From Capra hircus (Eukaryota; Chordata; Mammalia; Artiodactyla; Bovidae): a stretch of DNA of 64,000 bases. The position numbers and the translations under genes were made by a program. Below are positions 22,601 through 33,555 of this stretch, one piece after another; the stretch's first letter is position 1, and every line of letters starts with the position of its first letter. Under the pieces are notes generated by a model. That model saw nothing but the letters and a program-made list of their open reading frames with translations. It had not been told where the DNA came from and made no database searches. The stretch spans positions 52,193,591 through 52,257,590 of the forward strand of contig NC_030811.1 of assembly GCF_001704415.2 (NCBI RefSeq), given 5' to 3'.

Positions 22601-22884
22601 CACTTAATGAATTGCATCCTTCACAGTGTACATACAGCTTACTATACTATATATTACAAAAAAACTGGGAGTCTTGAATCTTAGACTTCACTTCTAATGC
22701 CTAAACAAGTAAAAAAAAAAAAAAATTTACCTAAAGCCCTGATACTTCTTTTATATAAAACATCTTTAGGAAATAAAATCCTTTGGCTTTAGAAGCTCTT
22801 TTAGCTTAGATTGTGATCTTTTAAAAGCAGCTACTTTGAGATTTGTTTACAATGGCAGAAAGCAGAATTTAATAGAACAATGGG

Positions 22885-23095
22885 GTGATACTGCCCCCAA
22901 GGTGGTGAAAATTGGATCTCCAGTAGGGTTGAGGAATCTCACTCTTTATATATAAAGCACACATAAATATACAGTACAGAACCAAAGATACAGTATATTC
23001 ATGGTATTAAAATTCATGGGTGAAAAGAATAGGAGACAATGTCAGAAATAGTTCTGAGAAGGGGCTTCATGAAAAAAGGGCTGAGAAACACTGAT
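22885..23095. mobile_element. Possible hAT-type MER element
   Basis: GATACTGCCCCCAAGGTGGT near the left, AATGTCAGAAATAGTTCTGA, and an end GGGCTGAGAAACACTG that looks like a hAT-Charlie terminal repeat. Family uncertain. Confidence 0.4.
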
Positions 23096-23109
23096 TCACA
23101 TGAACACCT

Positions 23110-23315
23110 CATCCAAAACAAAATTCAGACCAAACCCCCATGATCACTCTCTATCCCCTTACCCTGCTTTTCCTTCCCAGCACTTACCGCTAGCTAACAT
23201 GACACACACCATACGATGGTGGTAGTCTATCTGGGTCTCCCACATAGAATGTAGGGTCCAAGAGAGCACAGGCTCTGTTCACAGCTGTGTCCGCAGCACT
23301 CAGAACAGGCACATG
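23110..23315 (+). mobile_element. L2 LINE remnant
   Basis: CACATAGAATGTAGGGTCCA, GTTCACAGCTGTGTCCGCAG and CACTCAGAACAGGCACATGG follow the L2 3' consensus. Confidence 0.55.
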
Positions 23316-24184
23316 GGCAGTGGGGTTGAAAGCACACTGTTGGATCAGATGTTCCCAAAGGTTCCCTCTCCTGTGATGTTCTCTGATTCTAAGATGCCTT
23401 TAATAGCACTGTTAGCCACAAAGCATCATTTTTTGATCCACCCCAGGAGGCCATTCCATGCATACCAAAATCATCTCATAAGAATGTGGTCCCCTTTATA
23501 ACCCCCTCTGCCCAGGGCCAGCTGTGTTTTAGAAAGTCATTGGTATATTTATCAAAGCAGCTCTTCAGTCAGAAACACCAGTGTAACAGAACCTCCCGCT
23601 GCATCAGGTGATGATGAACAGATGACAGGATTTATGAAATTATCAGCAAGATATGGACCTTTATGACTCACATTCAGCCTCTACTTGTCAAAAGAGAGAT
23701 CTTGAATTGTCTGGGAGTTTCTCGGAGAAGGAAAAGTTCTTGAGCTATCTATATACCACAATAGGCATAGAACCAAAGCATTTTTTGAACTGGGAGAAAC
23801 CTCAGAAATTATCCACTCCTGCAGCAGAATACAGTTTCTGCTCTCAAAGTCCAAGTAGAAATTCTGATTACTTTCTAATGAGTGACAATGGACAGGTTTT
23901 TGACCACTCTGCAGCTCAGTTTCTTCATTTTCAGGTGCATGCCACAGGTGAATTAATTCATGAACACACTCAGAACAGCAGCAATGCACAGGGGCCTATA
24001 ACATTCAACAAACATTATCCATTCTCACTATAATCAGCTTTGTGATTTTCACTTTTGTTAAAGCTTAAAAAAAAATCCTTTAAAGAAAGATTTACCCAAC
24101 AGTTCTAATATGTCGGGGAGAAAAACCACTAGAGTTCTACAGAAATTTGAGAGCCCCAAGTAGCACTCCAAGAAGGCCAGCAAT
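23316..24184. other. Unique intronic sequence, nothing recognised
   Basis: No repeat or exon recognised. The open frame at 23653-24033 has no known domain. Confidence 0.5.
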
Positions 24185-24275
24185 TAAGCCTAATGCACTT
24201 ATTTTACTCCCCAATAAATGGGGACTCAGAGTTGAAGTGAATGGTCACAGTCACACTAGGAACCCCATCTCATCT
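24185..24275 (-). mobile_element. MIR fragment
   Basis: TTATTTTACTCCCCAATAAA and GTCACAGTCACACTAGGAAC resemble the reversed MIR core. Confidence 0.45.
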
Positions 24276-24644
24276 ACTGACCCTCTTACCCAATGTTATC
24301 AGGTGCCTCCTCATTTTGCAGAAAGGCCAGAATGTGTGTGCCAATGGAACTGCACTACTGTCACAGGAATGAGGGGTCACAGGTGACATGCAGAAACCAG
24401 AGTGCACAAAATGGAGCACTTGGCCTTCACAATCAAGGATGTTCACCATGTCCTGCAGTGCAAAGCAGGGAGTCTCCCCGTGGAATCCCTAATAGAGGCT
24501 TATACAGCCCCTGCTTGACTATTTCCAGAAAATCCTTTGCTTCTCCTGGTAGCCTTTGCTACTGACTAGCTCCAGAAGCCAGAATTAGAAGCAGTATGCA
24601 GCTATCTTTTATTCTTGAGGACTCTCACCATTCCTAAGACACTC
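24276..24644. other. Unique intronic sequence, nothing recognised
   Basis: No repeat or exon recognised. Confidence 0.5.
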
Positions 24645-24835
24645 AGATGAAGATTTTGGAGTCAACCTGACAACGTCAACCTTACTTAAGGTTCAGTAAT
24701 AATAAAAATAAAATCGACCTCACAGCCTTTCTGAAAAGGTCAAAAGAGATAAAACTTTCGATTGTGTTTAATAGTCCCCAGCACATCGTTGGAGCTCAAT
24801 AAACTGTAAATCCAATTAATAATTATTATAACTAC
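24645..24835 (+). mobile_element. MIR SINE 3' part
   Basis: CGACCTCACAGCCTTTCTGA, GTCCCCAGCACATCGTTGGA and GCTCAATAAACTGTAAATCC match the 3' half of MIR. Confidence 0.65.
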
Positions 24836-25448
24836 CCACTCATTAAACCACGAGACTATATGTCAGCTATTCAATGGAAAGGCAAAATTCTCAAAAGCAG
24901 ACTTACTTGCTGATCTAGGGCAGGTACCAGAGAGTTGTCCACCCAAATTAGGGTGGACATAGTAAATAGAATTGTAATACTTAGGTCCTGCTGGGGGCTA
25001 CATGTGTCAGCATTTCTGCAGCAACAGGGAGTCATGCAATCAAGTTCACACCAATGGAACAGAGTGCAAGACAGGTTATCCTTGGAGCCTTGGGCCATAA
25101 CACTTTGTATGTGCCCTGAACCACACTCTTTTCCTTTCCTCCAACATGAACACAAAGGGTCATTTTCAGGGAAGGATCCCAGGGAACCCAACGTGTACCA
25201 TAAAAAAGGGGAATAGATGTGGGAGAGCAGAGAAATAAGATGGAAGGAACACAATGCCCTGAAAGACTATATGGAATTGAGCAGCCTGCAGGTCTACCCT
25301 TGAATCCTTATGTGAAAAAGAAGCTTCTTGGACCCTAATCTATGGGATGTTGGGCCTGTTTGTTATAATGGCTAAGTCTTTATTCTGAGTGACCCCTCAC
25401 TGGGAGCAATGACTCAGCCGAAAATTTACAATTACTTTTAATCAGGCT
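24836..25448. other. Unique intronic sequence, nothing recognised
   Basis: No repeat or exon recognised. Confidence 0.5.
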
Positions 25449-25601
25449 GAAGGGTTTCCCAGGTAGTCCAGTGGTTAAGCCTCTGAGCTCCCAATGTAGG
25501 GGGCATGGTTTCCATCCCTGGCCAGGAAGCTAAGATCCTGCAATGACTGCACAAGCTGCACATTGCGGCCAAAATAAATAAAGTTAAAAAAAAAAAAAAA
25601 A
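25449..25601 (+). mobile_element. tRNA-Glu-derived SINE (CHR-2 type)
   Basis: GGTTTCCCAGGTAGTCCAGT, GGTTTCCATCCCTGGCCAGG, CACATTGCGGCCAAAATAAA and an A16-type tail. Short monomeric ruminant/cetacean SINE. Confidence 0.85.
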
Positions 25602-25758
25602 GATCACAACCACCATCTGAGAAGCAACTCAAAGGACAGGAGTTAGAAGAATAGAAAAAAAACCTTATAATTTCTATGGCTTCAAAAGTCTTTATTTCAA
25701 GGAAAAATGTGAAAGGGAAAAAAGAATGACTGTTTTTAGTAACATTTACTCTGGTCCT

Positions 25759-27479
25759 CAGCGATCAATGCAAAGAAATAGAGGAAAACAACAGAATGGG
25801 AAAGACTAGAGATCTCTTCAAGAAAATCAGAGATACCAAGGGAACATTTCATGCAAAGATGGCCTCAATAAAGGACAGAAATGGTAGGGACCTAACCGAA
25901 ACAGAAGATACTAAGAAGAGGTGGCAAGAATACACAGAACTGTACAAAATAGAGCTTCACGACCCAGATAATCACGATGGTGTGATCACTCACCTAGAGT
26001 CAGACATCCTGGAATGTGAAGTCAAGTGGGCCTTAGAAAGCATCACTACGAACAAAGCTAGTGGAGGTGATGGAATTCCAGTTGAGCTATTTCAAATCCT
26101 GAAAGACAGTTCTGTGAAAGTGCTGCACTCAATATGCCAGCAAATTTGGAAAACTCAGCAGTGGCCACAGGACTAGAAAAGATCAGTTTTCATGCCAATT
26201 CCAAAGAAAGGCAATGCCAAAGAATGCTCAAACTACCACACGATTGCACTCATCTCACACACTAGCAAAGTAATGCTTAACATTCTCCAAGCCAGGCTTC
26301 AGCAATACATGAACCGTGAACTTCCAGATGTTCAAGCTGGTTTTAGAAAAGGCAGAGGAACCAGAGATCAAATTGCCAACATCTGCTGGATCATGGAAAA
26401 AGCAAGAGAGCTCCAGAAAAACATCTATTTCTGCTTTATTGACTATGTTGTGGAAAATTCTGAAAGAGATGGGCATACCAGACCACCTGACCTGCCTCTT
26501 GAGAAACCTGTATGCAGGTCAGGAAGCAACAGTTGGAATTGGACATGGAACAACAGACTGGTTCCAAATAGGAAAAGGAGTACATTAAGGCTGTATATTG
26601 TCACCCTGCTTTTTAAACTTATATGCAGAGTACATCATGAGAAATGCTGGGCTGGAAGAAGCACAAGCTGGAATCAAGATTGCCAGGAGAAATATTAATA
26701 ACCTCAGATATGCAGATGACACCACCCTTATGGTAGAAAGTGAAGAAGAGCCTCTTGATGAAAGTGAAAGAGGAGAGCGAAAAAGTTGGCTTAAAGCTCA
26801 ACATTCAGAAAACGAAGATCATGGCATCCAGTCCTATCACTTCATGGCAAATAGATGGGAAACAGTGGAAACAGTGGCTGACTTTATTTTCTGCGCTCTA
26901 AAATCACTGCAGATGGTGATTGCAGCCATGAAATTAACAGACACTACTCCTTGGAAGGAAAGTTATGACCAACCTAGATAGTATATTCAAAAGCAGAGAC
27001 ATTACTTTGCCAACAAAGGTCCGTCTAGTCAAGACTATGGTTTTTCCAGTGGTCATGTATGGATATGAGAGTCGGACTATAAAGAAAGCTGAGCCCCGAA
27101 GAATTGATGCTTTTGAACTGTGGTGTTGGAGAAGACTCTTGAGAGCCCCTTGGACTGCAAGGAGATCCAACCAGTCCATCCTGTAGATCAGTCCAGGGTG
27201 TTCATTGGAAGTCTGATGTTGAAGCTGAAACTCCAATACTTTGGCCACCTGATGCAAGAGCTGACTCATTTGAAAAGACCCTGAGGCTGGGAAAGATTGA
27301 GGGCAGGAGGAGAAGGGGACGACAGAGGATGAGATAGCTGGATGGCATCACCGACTCGATGGACATGGGTCTGGGTGGACTCTGGGAGTTGGTGATGGAC
27401 AGGGAGGCCTGGCATGCCACGGTTCATGAGGTTGCAAAGAGTCGGACACGACTAAGCGACTGAACTGAATTGAACTGAA
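25759..27479 (+). mobile_element. BovB LINE, 1.7 kb, 5'-truncated
   Basis: Exact 9-bp TSD TCTGGTCCT at 25750-25758 and 27480-27488. It encodes broken ORF2 reverse transcriptase: GGDGIPVELFQ, VMPIPKKGNAKECSN, GFRKGRGTRDQI and YADDTTLMVESEEE segments are visible in changing frames. A stop interrupts the frame at 26174-26176. Relative to the copy at 62.4-64 kb a net 32-base deletion after GACTATG (26446) removes most of RT motif A and shifts the frame. It ends in GAACTGAA repeats. Confidence 0.95.
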
Positions 27480-27714
27480 TCTGGTCCTTGGAGCTAAAGG
27501 CTTCATGGTAGAAGATACATGTCTGGATACAATTGAGTGGATATCGGTTTAAGTTCCTACATCATAAATTTAGTGTTGCTGCAGAGAGGGGACCAGAAAT
27601 GAAGCCTTTTGGAAGCTGAGGGTTTAGTGAGGAGAAACAGAAATACTAGAATAACAATAATGGAATGCTGTCTGTAGTACCTGTCATGGCAGATAATAAT
27701 AAAAGCATTATCAG

Positions 27715-27915
27715 CTCATATTTATTCAATGTTTAACATGTTCCAGACCCTGTGCTAGGACTTGCCACTTACTTAACCTTCACAACAGCCCAACACAGTA
27801 GATATCACATTTCCCACTTTGCAAATGAGAAACACACACATTAGTAAGTTGCCCCAAACCAAAGAGCAGTCCAATCAGAACCTGAGGTGTCCAATACCAG
27901 TGACCACTCCCTCAG
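27715..27915 (-). mobile_element. MIR SINE
   Basis: CCAGACCCTGTGCTAGGACT, ACTTAACCTTCACAACAGCC and CACTTTGCAAATGAGAAACA follow reversed MIR. Confidence 0.7.
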
Positions 27916-28382
27916 CCACCAGAAGGTGTGATGTACAGTGGGAGCACAGGGAAAGCAGGCTCCAGACTAGCAGGTCAGCCCTTTTCCATCCTCTGTGATG
28001 CTGACTCAGAATCGGGGGAAGAGAAGGAGCACCAGATCTACCCTACAATGCAGTCCCAAAGCTTTTCTAAAGCTCTGTGTGTTGGCAAAGGGCACCACAG
28101 GAAGTGTTCTCAACCTTCAGATCCTTGCCTAACAGTTCAGGAACCCAAGAGAAGCACAGAACATTGGGCCACCCAAATTGAAGCCTTTGGATTAAGTTAC
28201 TTTCAGAATGGAAATGGAGTCATCCCTAATCAGGAGAGTAGATTCTCTGTTCTTTGTTTAAAATCATTTAACTGCATCTAAGTATTAATTTCTCCATGTG
28301 GAACGCTTATTCCTTCCTCACTTGGGAGTCCCAAGGTATGCCTCCCATGATCTCTGGGAGTAACTTCCTATTCAGTATTAGT
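27916..28382. other. Unique intronic sequence, nothing recognised
   Basis: No repeat or exon recognised. Confidence 0.5.
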
Positions 28383-28720
28383 TTATAATAATAATAATAA
28401 TATTATTATATTTAATTATTAGTACAATAATTATTATATTTAATTATGATTATAATAACATAGTTAATTATAAATTATATATTAAATTATATTTAATTGT
28501 ATGTTTATTATTTAAATAATCATGTTAATTATATTACTTAAATTAATATGTTGATTATTGTGTTTAATTATATTAACCATTATATATATTATTATATTAT
28601 AATAATATATTAAATTATTGTAGTAATTAAATTATATTTGTTATTATTTCATTTAATTATAAATTTTATATTTATTATAGTTCTTATTAATTAAAATAAT
28701 TTTTATTATTTTATACAGTA
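28383..28720. repeat. AT-rich low-complexity tract (TAA/TTA)n
   Basis: About 340 bases of almost pure A/T with degenerate ATA, TTA and AATTATATT words. Confidence 0.92.
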
Positions 28721-28733
28721 TTACAATCATTTT

Positions 28734-28939
28734 GGGCTTCCCTAGTGGCTCAGATAGTAAAGAATCTGCCAGCAGTGCAGGAGACCTGGGTTCAATCCCT
28801 GGGTTGGGAAGATCCCCTGGAGAAGGGAATGGAAACCCACTCCAGTGTTCCTGCCTGGAGAATCCCATGGACAGAGAAGCCTGGAGAGCTACAGGCAGAG
28901 TTGGAAATGACTGAGCGAATAACACTTTTCTTTCACATG
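28734..28939 (+). mobile_element. Bov-tA SINE
   Basis: GGGCTTCCCTAGTGGCTCAG head and Bov-A body, inserted next to the AT-rich tract. ATCATTT at 28726-28732 and 28940-28946 may be its TSD. Confidence 0.92.
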
Positions 28940-28946
28940 ATCATTT

Positions 28947-29859
28947 TAGGGAAAATTTATATTCCTCTCTATACTAAATGTCAAATGCTTCTGGATATTT
29001 TCTATTTCTGATAAAAGATATCTGCAAGAATGGATCACTGTTCACTCACATCTACCCTCGTCCCCTTAGGGAGGAATAAATTTCCTTTCCTATCAGCTCT
29101 GTGCCCGGCCATGTGACTTGATTTGACAGTGAAATGTTTACACTAGTATTTCCCCATAAGATGAAGAAGAAAAAAACAGTAAAAATTATCTATTTTTTCA
29201 TGGTACAGCTACATAAAATACTACCTTTCAGAATAAAAAAAAAAAGGAACTGATGGTAAAATAATATCTTCAGGCTCATGGTCTATATAATCTCCCTCAG
29301 TAATTGTTTGTCCTTCTGTCAATATGTTTTAAGTTACTGCTGTCAAGACCATTCTCTCCTCTCTTTACCCCATGCCCCTCTTTCTGCCAACATATCCACT
29401 AAAATCTATTCAAGATTTCACAAAGCTCCAGAAGAAAAATTTTTTTAAATCCATAGGTCCCCAAAGTTTGAAAACTACACCAAAGATTATTATTTTTTTT
29501 ACTGCATTATGATTACTGATAATCCTTATGTTCACTTCTACTCCAAAATAAAATAGCAAACATTAAATGAATTCTACTAGTCAAAAACTTTTATTTCAAC
29601 ACAGATTGCAAAATGTAAATAGAGCTTTTAAGTTTAAACAAATAGCAAACTAGATCTGAAGAGATCTAGAAGCCAATTAGGGTTTCCTAATCTCTACAGG
29701 GTTTTGTAAGTGGAAATGGGATCCTTGAGCTATTTGGATGTTACAAAAAGCATAGTGGAAACTATAATTATAATAAAGCTACACAACATTCCACACCATC
29801 TTTGCGGGCTGGGATTATTTTAACTCCTTCAGGTGACACTGGTTGACACAGGTCAGCAT
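28947..29859. other. Unique AT-rich intronic sequence
   Basis: No repeat could be named securely. 29090-29150 (GGCCATGTGACTTGATTTGA) recalls an old unassigned repeat. Confidence 0.45.
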
Positions 29860-30135
29860 GCTAAGTCCCCTGACAACTGCTCTTATCCCTCCTTCACTCT
29901 CTTTCCCCAGACACCCGGATGGCTTGTTCACCCCCTACTCCATTCAGGCCCACATGCCTCCCCCTACCTTATCTCAAACAGGCCTCTCAGCCTCTCTCTC
30001 CAGACTCACTGTATTTCTTCACAGCATCATGACTGTTTGAAATTATCTTATGTGTGTGTTTTGTCTGCTTCTCCCGTAAGCACAGACTTTAATTGTGTCA
30101 CACCCGTATATCTGCTACTCATAAATATGCATCAA
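29860..30135 (+). mobile_element. L2 LINE remnant
   Basis: CTTTCCCCAGACACCCGGAT to TGTGTGTGTTTTGTCTGCTT and CTCCCGTAAGCACAGACTTT follow the L2 3' order. Confidence 0.5.
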
Positions 30136-31224
30136 ATATAAAAATTGAGAGTTTTAGCTGCTGCTGCATGAAAATGCAAAAAAAAAAAAAACACAAAGCA
30201 TTTAGTTACTTACCAAGTCAGGTTGATTGTTGGACAAAAATCTTTCAAGACTTAGAATTCTCAGGGGAGGGAGAAGGAACATAACTAGAGACCCTCAGTA
30301 ATAAAAGAGTTGCAAACCACTTTTAAATTCAATTATTGATAAGTCTCAGAAGCCTGGACCAGCTGCTTAACTGTATCAGATCCCAGCATACTCTTCAAAG
30401 GGGAAACCCAGTGGAAATATATGCTACAGGACCGAAAAAGATTTCAGTCATTGTCAGATACCATTTAGGAATTAAGTATTTTAAATGTCTTCTCCAATCA
30501 GTAAACAACTCAACTATTGCCACTCAAGCTTCTAAAACAAGGCCTATCCTGGGACTTTCCTGAGAAGCTTCCAGTATTTGCATATGTGAAATTTCAAGAA
30601 CTATTATTAAAGAGATGCCACTTAACAAGAACATGGCATTTTGCTAGTCCTACAGTCATGTTCTTGGATTTCTTCATAAAAGCCCTACAAATCCCCTTTC
30701 AAATCATTCACAATAAACCATCACAAAAAGTACATTCAAAGCCATCTTTTGTTTTTCTATTGCTTACTTAGTACATGAAAAAATTATGTTTTCTGTTTAC
30801 ATACTTAAAATCTCTCTAGACTCCCAAACTGTCTTTTCTCCCAAAGAAAAAATTGTATTTATCAAATATGGAAGTCATTTTTCTAATCACATGATCTAAC
30901 GTCTCAAAAACTTAGATCCAGACAAACAATACTAAATTAAGGCTGGTATATTTTGAAACAGCAAGAATTTGCGTGTGGAATGTTTTAACAGCTCATGGGT
31001 TCCGACGACCATTCAGTATGACTTATTCAAACACAAACCAAAACTCTACCAGGGAAATCGAATTTCATCAAATATCTCAAAGTAAAAACGCTTAACAGAG
31101 AACAGAAATGTATAAGGGTATTTGAATTCATCTTCTTCCATTGTATTATGAAAACAAAGAGGACATTAGAATCTGAGGACTGTGGCATTGGGAGCACCAT
31201 CATGTATATAAGAAAATGGTACAA
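30136..31224. other. Unique AT-rich intronic sequence
   Basis: No repeat or exon recognised. Confidence 0.5.
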
Positions 31225-31430
31225 TCCTATCAGTATTAACATTTACGGAGGGCTTACTGATTGCCAGGCCCCTCAAATGCATGTTTTTATTTAATCCTCA
31301 TAACAGCACTCTGAGATAAATACTAGTTTTCCTCATCTCACAGAAGCTGAGGTCTAGAGAAACTGAGTAATCTGGCTAAGGTCACAGAGTCAGCAAGACT
31401 AGAGGCAGCACCCTGACTACCCTACAGTAA
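31225..31430 (-). mobile_element. MIR SINE
   Basis: GGGCTTACTGATTGCCAGGC, TTTAATCCTCATAACAGCAC, AGAAGCTGAGGTCTAGAGAA and GGCTAAGGTCACAGAGTCAG follow reversed MIR. Confidence 0.8.
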
Positions 31431-31542
31431 AGCCTCCACACAGCTCCCCCTAGAGACAATGAAGGGAACTCACTGGAGAGCCTTCTTTTCAGAATTCTGC
31501 AGTTTCAACAGCTACGGTACATGAGTGGTATCTCACTGGTTC

Positions 31543-31757
31543 TTGGCTGCTAAGTCGCTTCAGTCATGTCTGATTGTTTGCGACTTCAGGGACTGCGGGC
31601 CACCAGGTTCCTCTGTCCATGGAGATTCTCCAGGCAAAAAATACTGGAACGGGTTGCCATGCCCTCCTCTAGGGGATCTTCCTGACCCAGGGATCGAACC
31701 CTTGTCTCTTATGTTTCCTGCATTGGTAGGTGGGTTCTTTACCACTAGTGCCACCTC
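31543..31757 (-). mobile_element. Bov-tA SINE
   Basis: CTAAGTCGCTTCAGTCATGT body and tRNA-like head GGATCGAACCCTTGTCTC, ending at ACTAGTGCCACCT. It splits MIR-like sequence. Confidence 0.92.
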
Positions 31758-31830
31758 ATTACACTTTGAGATACATACTATTACTCCATTTTAAAGAAAA
31801 TAAGGTACAGAGAGATTATATACATTAATA
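31758..31830 (-). mobile_element. MIR fragment
   Basis: ATACTATTACTCCATTTTAA and AAATAAGGTACAGAGAGATT resemble the reversed MIR core. Confidence 0.45.
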
Positions 31831-32227
31831 CACTTTCAGGAGTAAAGATCATTTTTTTTAGAATTTGGTATAAAAGAAAAATTTTTAATCACATTAAAAA
31901 AAATAGTCAACCATTTCACGCTTCCTTGCTGGAAAGAATGGTCTTCAAAGTTTACTCTGCATCACAGCATTCAAATGTACTCCATTATAAACACAGGGCC
32001 CATCATTACCATCTCCGTGCAATGCTGTAGTTTTCTTGCACAATGTTTTAAAACTCATCTATATTAGTTACAAACATTCAAAGGTAAGTTTCACATAAAA
32101 ATCTTAACTCCTAATTTCCAAAAGCAGCAGTAATAATAATAATAGAACCTGCTGACAAAGGGCCTGCACTCTAATATGGTAGCACTTGGCTGCAGGTCAG
32201 TAGCAGCTGCCTTTTTAAGTGAAGCAA
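31831..32227. other. Unique AT-rich intronic sequence
   Basis: No repeat or exon recognised. Confidence 0.5.
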
Positions 32228-32876
32228 GATCATGGCATCCGGTCCCATCACTTCATGGCAAAAAAGATGGGGAAACAGTGGAAACAGTGGCTGACTTTAT
32301 TTTAGGGGGCTCCAAAATCACTTCAGATGGTAACTGCAGCCATGAAATTAAAAGATGCCTTGGAAGGAAAGTTATGACCAACCTAGATAGCATATTCAAA
32401 AGCAGAGACATTACTTTGTCAACAGAGGTCCGTCTTGCCAAGGCTATGGTTTTTCCAGTGGTCATGTATGGATGTGACAGTTGGACTATAAAGAAGGCTG
32501 AGAGCCAAAGAATTGATGCTTTTGAACTGTGATGTTGGAGAAGACTCTTGAAAGTCCCTTGGACTGCAAGGAGATCCAACCAGTCCATCCTAAAGGAGAT
32601 CAGTCCTGGGTGATGTTAAAGCTGAAACTCCAATACTTTGGCCACCTGATGCGAAGAGCTGACTCACTGGAAAAGACCCTGAGGCTGGGAAATATTGAGG
32701 GCAGGAGGAGAAGGGGACGACAGAGGATGAGACGGCTGGATGGCATCACCAACTCAATGGACATGAGTTTGGGTAAACTCTGGGAGTTGGTGATGGACAG
32801 GGAGGCCTGGCGTGCTGCAATTCATGGGGTCGCAAAGAGTTGGACATGACTGAGTGACTGAAATGAACTGAACTGA
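32228..32876 (+). mobile_element. BovB LINE 3' portion
   Basis: Begins ATCATGGCATCCGGTCCCAT and ends in GAACTGAACTGAAG. The frame reads SKITSDGNCSHEIK and KVMTNLDSIFKSRDITLS; then a G-to-A change makes a stop at GAACTGTGATG (near 32530). No RT catalytic box remains. Confidence 0.94.
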
Positions 32877-33204
32877 AGGGCTCTCCAGTCTGCCAGAGTT
32901 GCCCCTACTCCAAATAACACCGAACTTGGTCAGTTCACTCATATGCATCCTGAGGGCATCTGAGTTTGAGACTCTTAGGCTCTCTAGTTTGAGCATGTCT
33001 GCTCTAACTATATACCTGAGTTGGTATCACGTCTTCATATTGACCTACATTAAATGCTTGCCTCCAGTATAACTAAAAAGTACATCCATTAAAAAAATTA
33101 CATCTATTTGAATGAACCCCCCCACACACACAAATTTACAGTTCTTTAAAAGTCTGATTCCTTTCTCACACTCCCTAACCCTCACAATGTTCATTATTTC
33201 AAAA
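32877..33204. other. Unique intronic sequence, nothing recognised
   Basis: No repeat or exon recognised. A short (CA)n lies at 33120-33130. Confidence 0.5.
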
Positions 33205-33209
33205 GCCAA

Positions 33210-33385
33210 CGGGTTCCCAACCTTGGCAACATATGAGAATCAACTTTATGAAGCTCGCACCCAGACCACCTCTGGTTGAGCTCACCAGAAGATCTAGGGG
33301 TGGAGCCCAGGCATCCTTATCTTTTCCAGGTTCATGCAAGTGATTCTGCTCCTGTCGAGCACTACTTACTTAAACACTACTGCTA
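33210..33385 (+). mobile_element. MER5A-like hAT transposon remnant
   Basis: AACATATGAGAATCAACTTT, GGGGTGGAGCCCAGGCATCC and TTCATGCAAGTGATTCTGCT fit a divergent MER5A/MER20-type element. Confidence 0.5.
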
Positions 33386-33489
33386 TACAGGTGTGACTTA
33401 TAAATCAATAAGACTGATTTCCACAGGTGAGAATCACTCTCATCACTTTACGTAACAACATGACATAAATATTTACGATGCTATCATCT

Positions 33490-33555
33490 TGTCTGGAGTG
33501 CTGCAGTCCATGGGGTCGCAGAGAGTCAGACACGACTGAGTGACTGAACTGAATA
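33490..33555 (+). mobile_element. BovB/Bov-A terminal fragment
   Basis: GTGCTGCAGTCCATGGGGTC then CAGACACGACTGAGTGACTG and a GAACTGAA end. Only about 65 bases. Confidence 0.85.

Noticed and set aside
23653..24033. 126-codon open frame in repeat-free sequence
   Set aside because: No recognised domain, splice context or codon bias; the opposite strand is open over the same span too.
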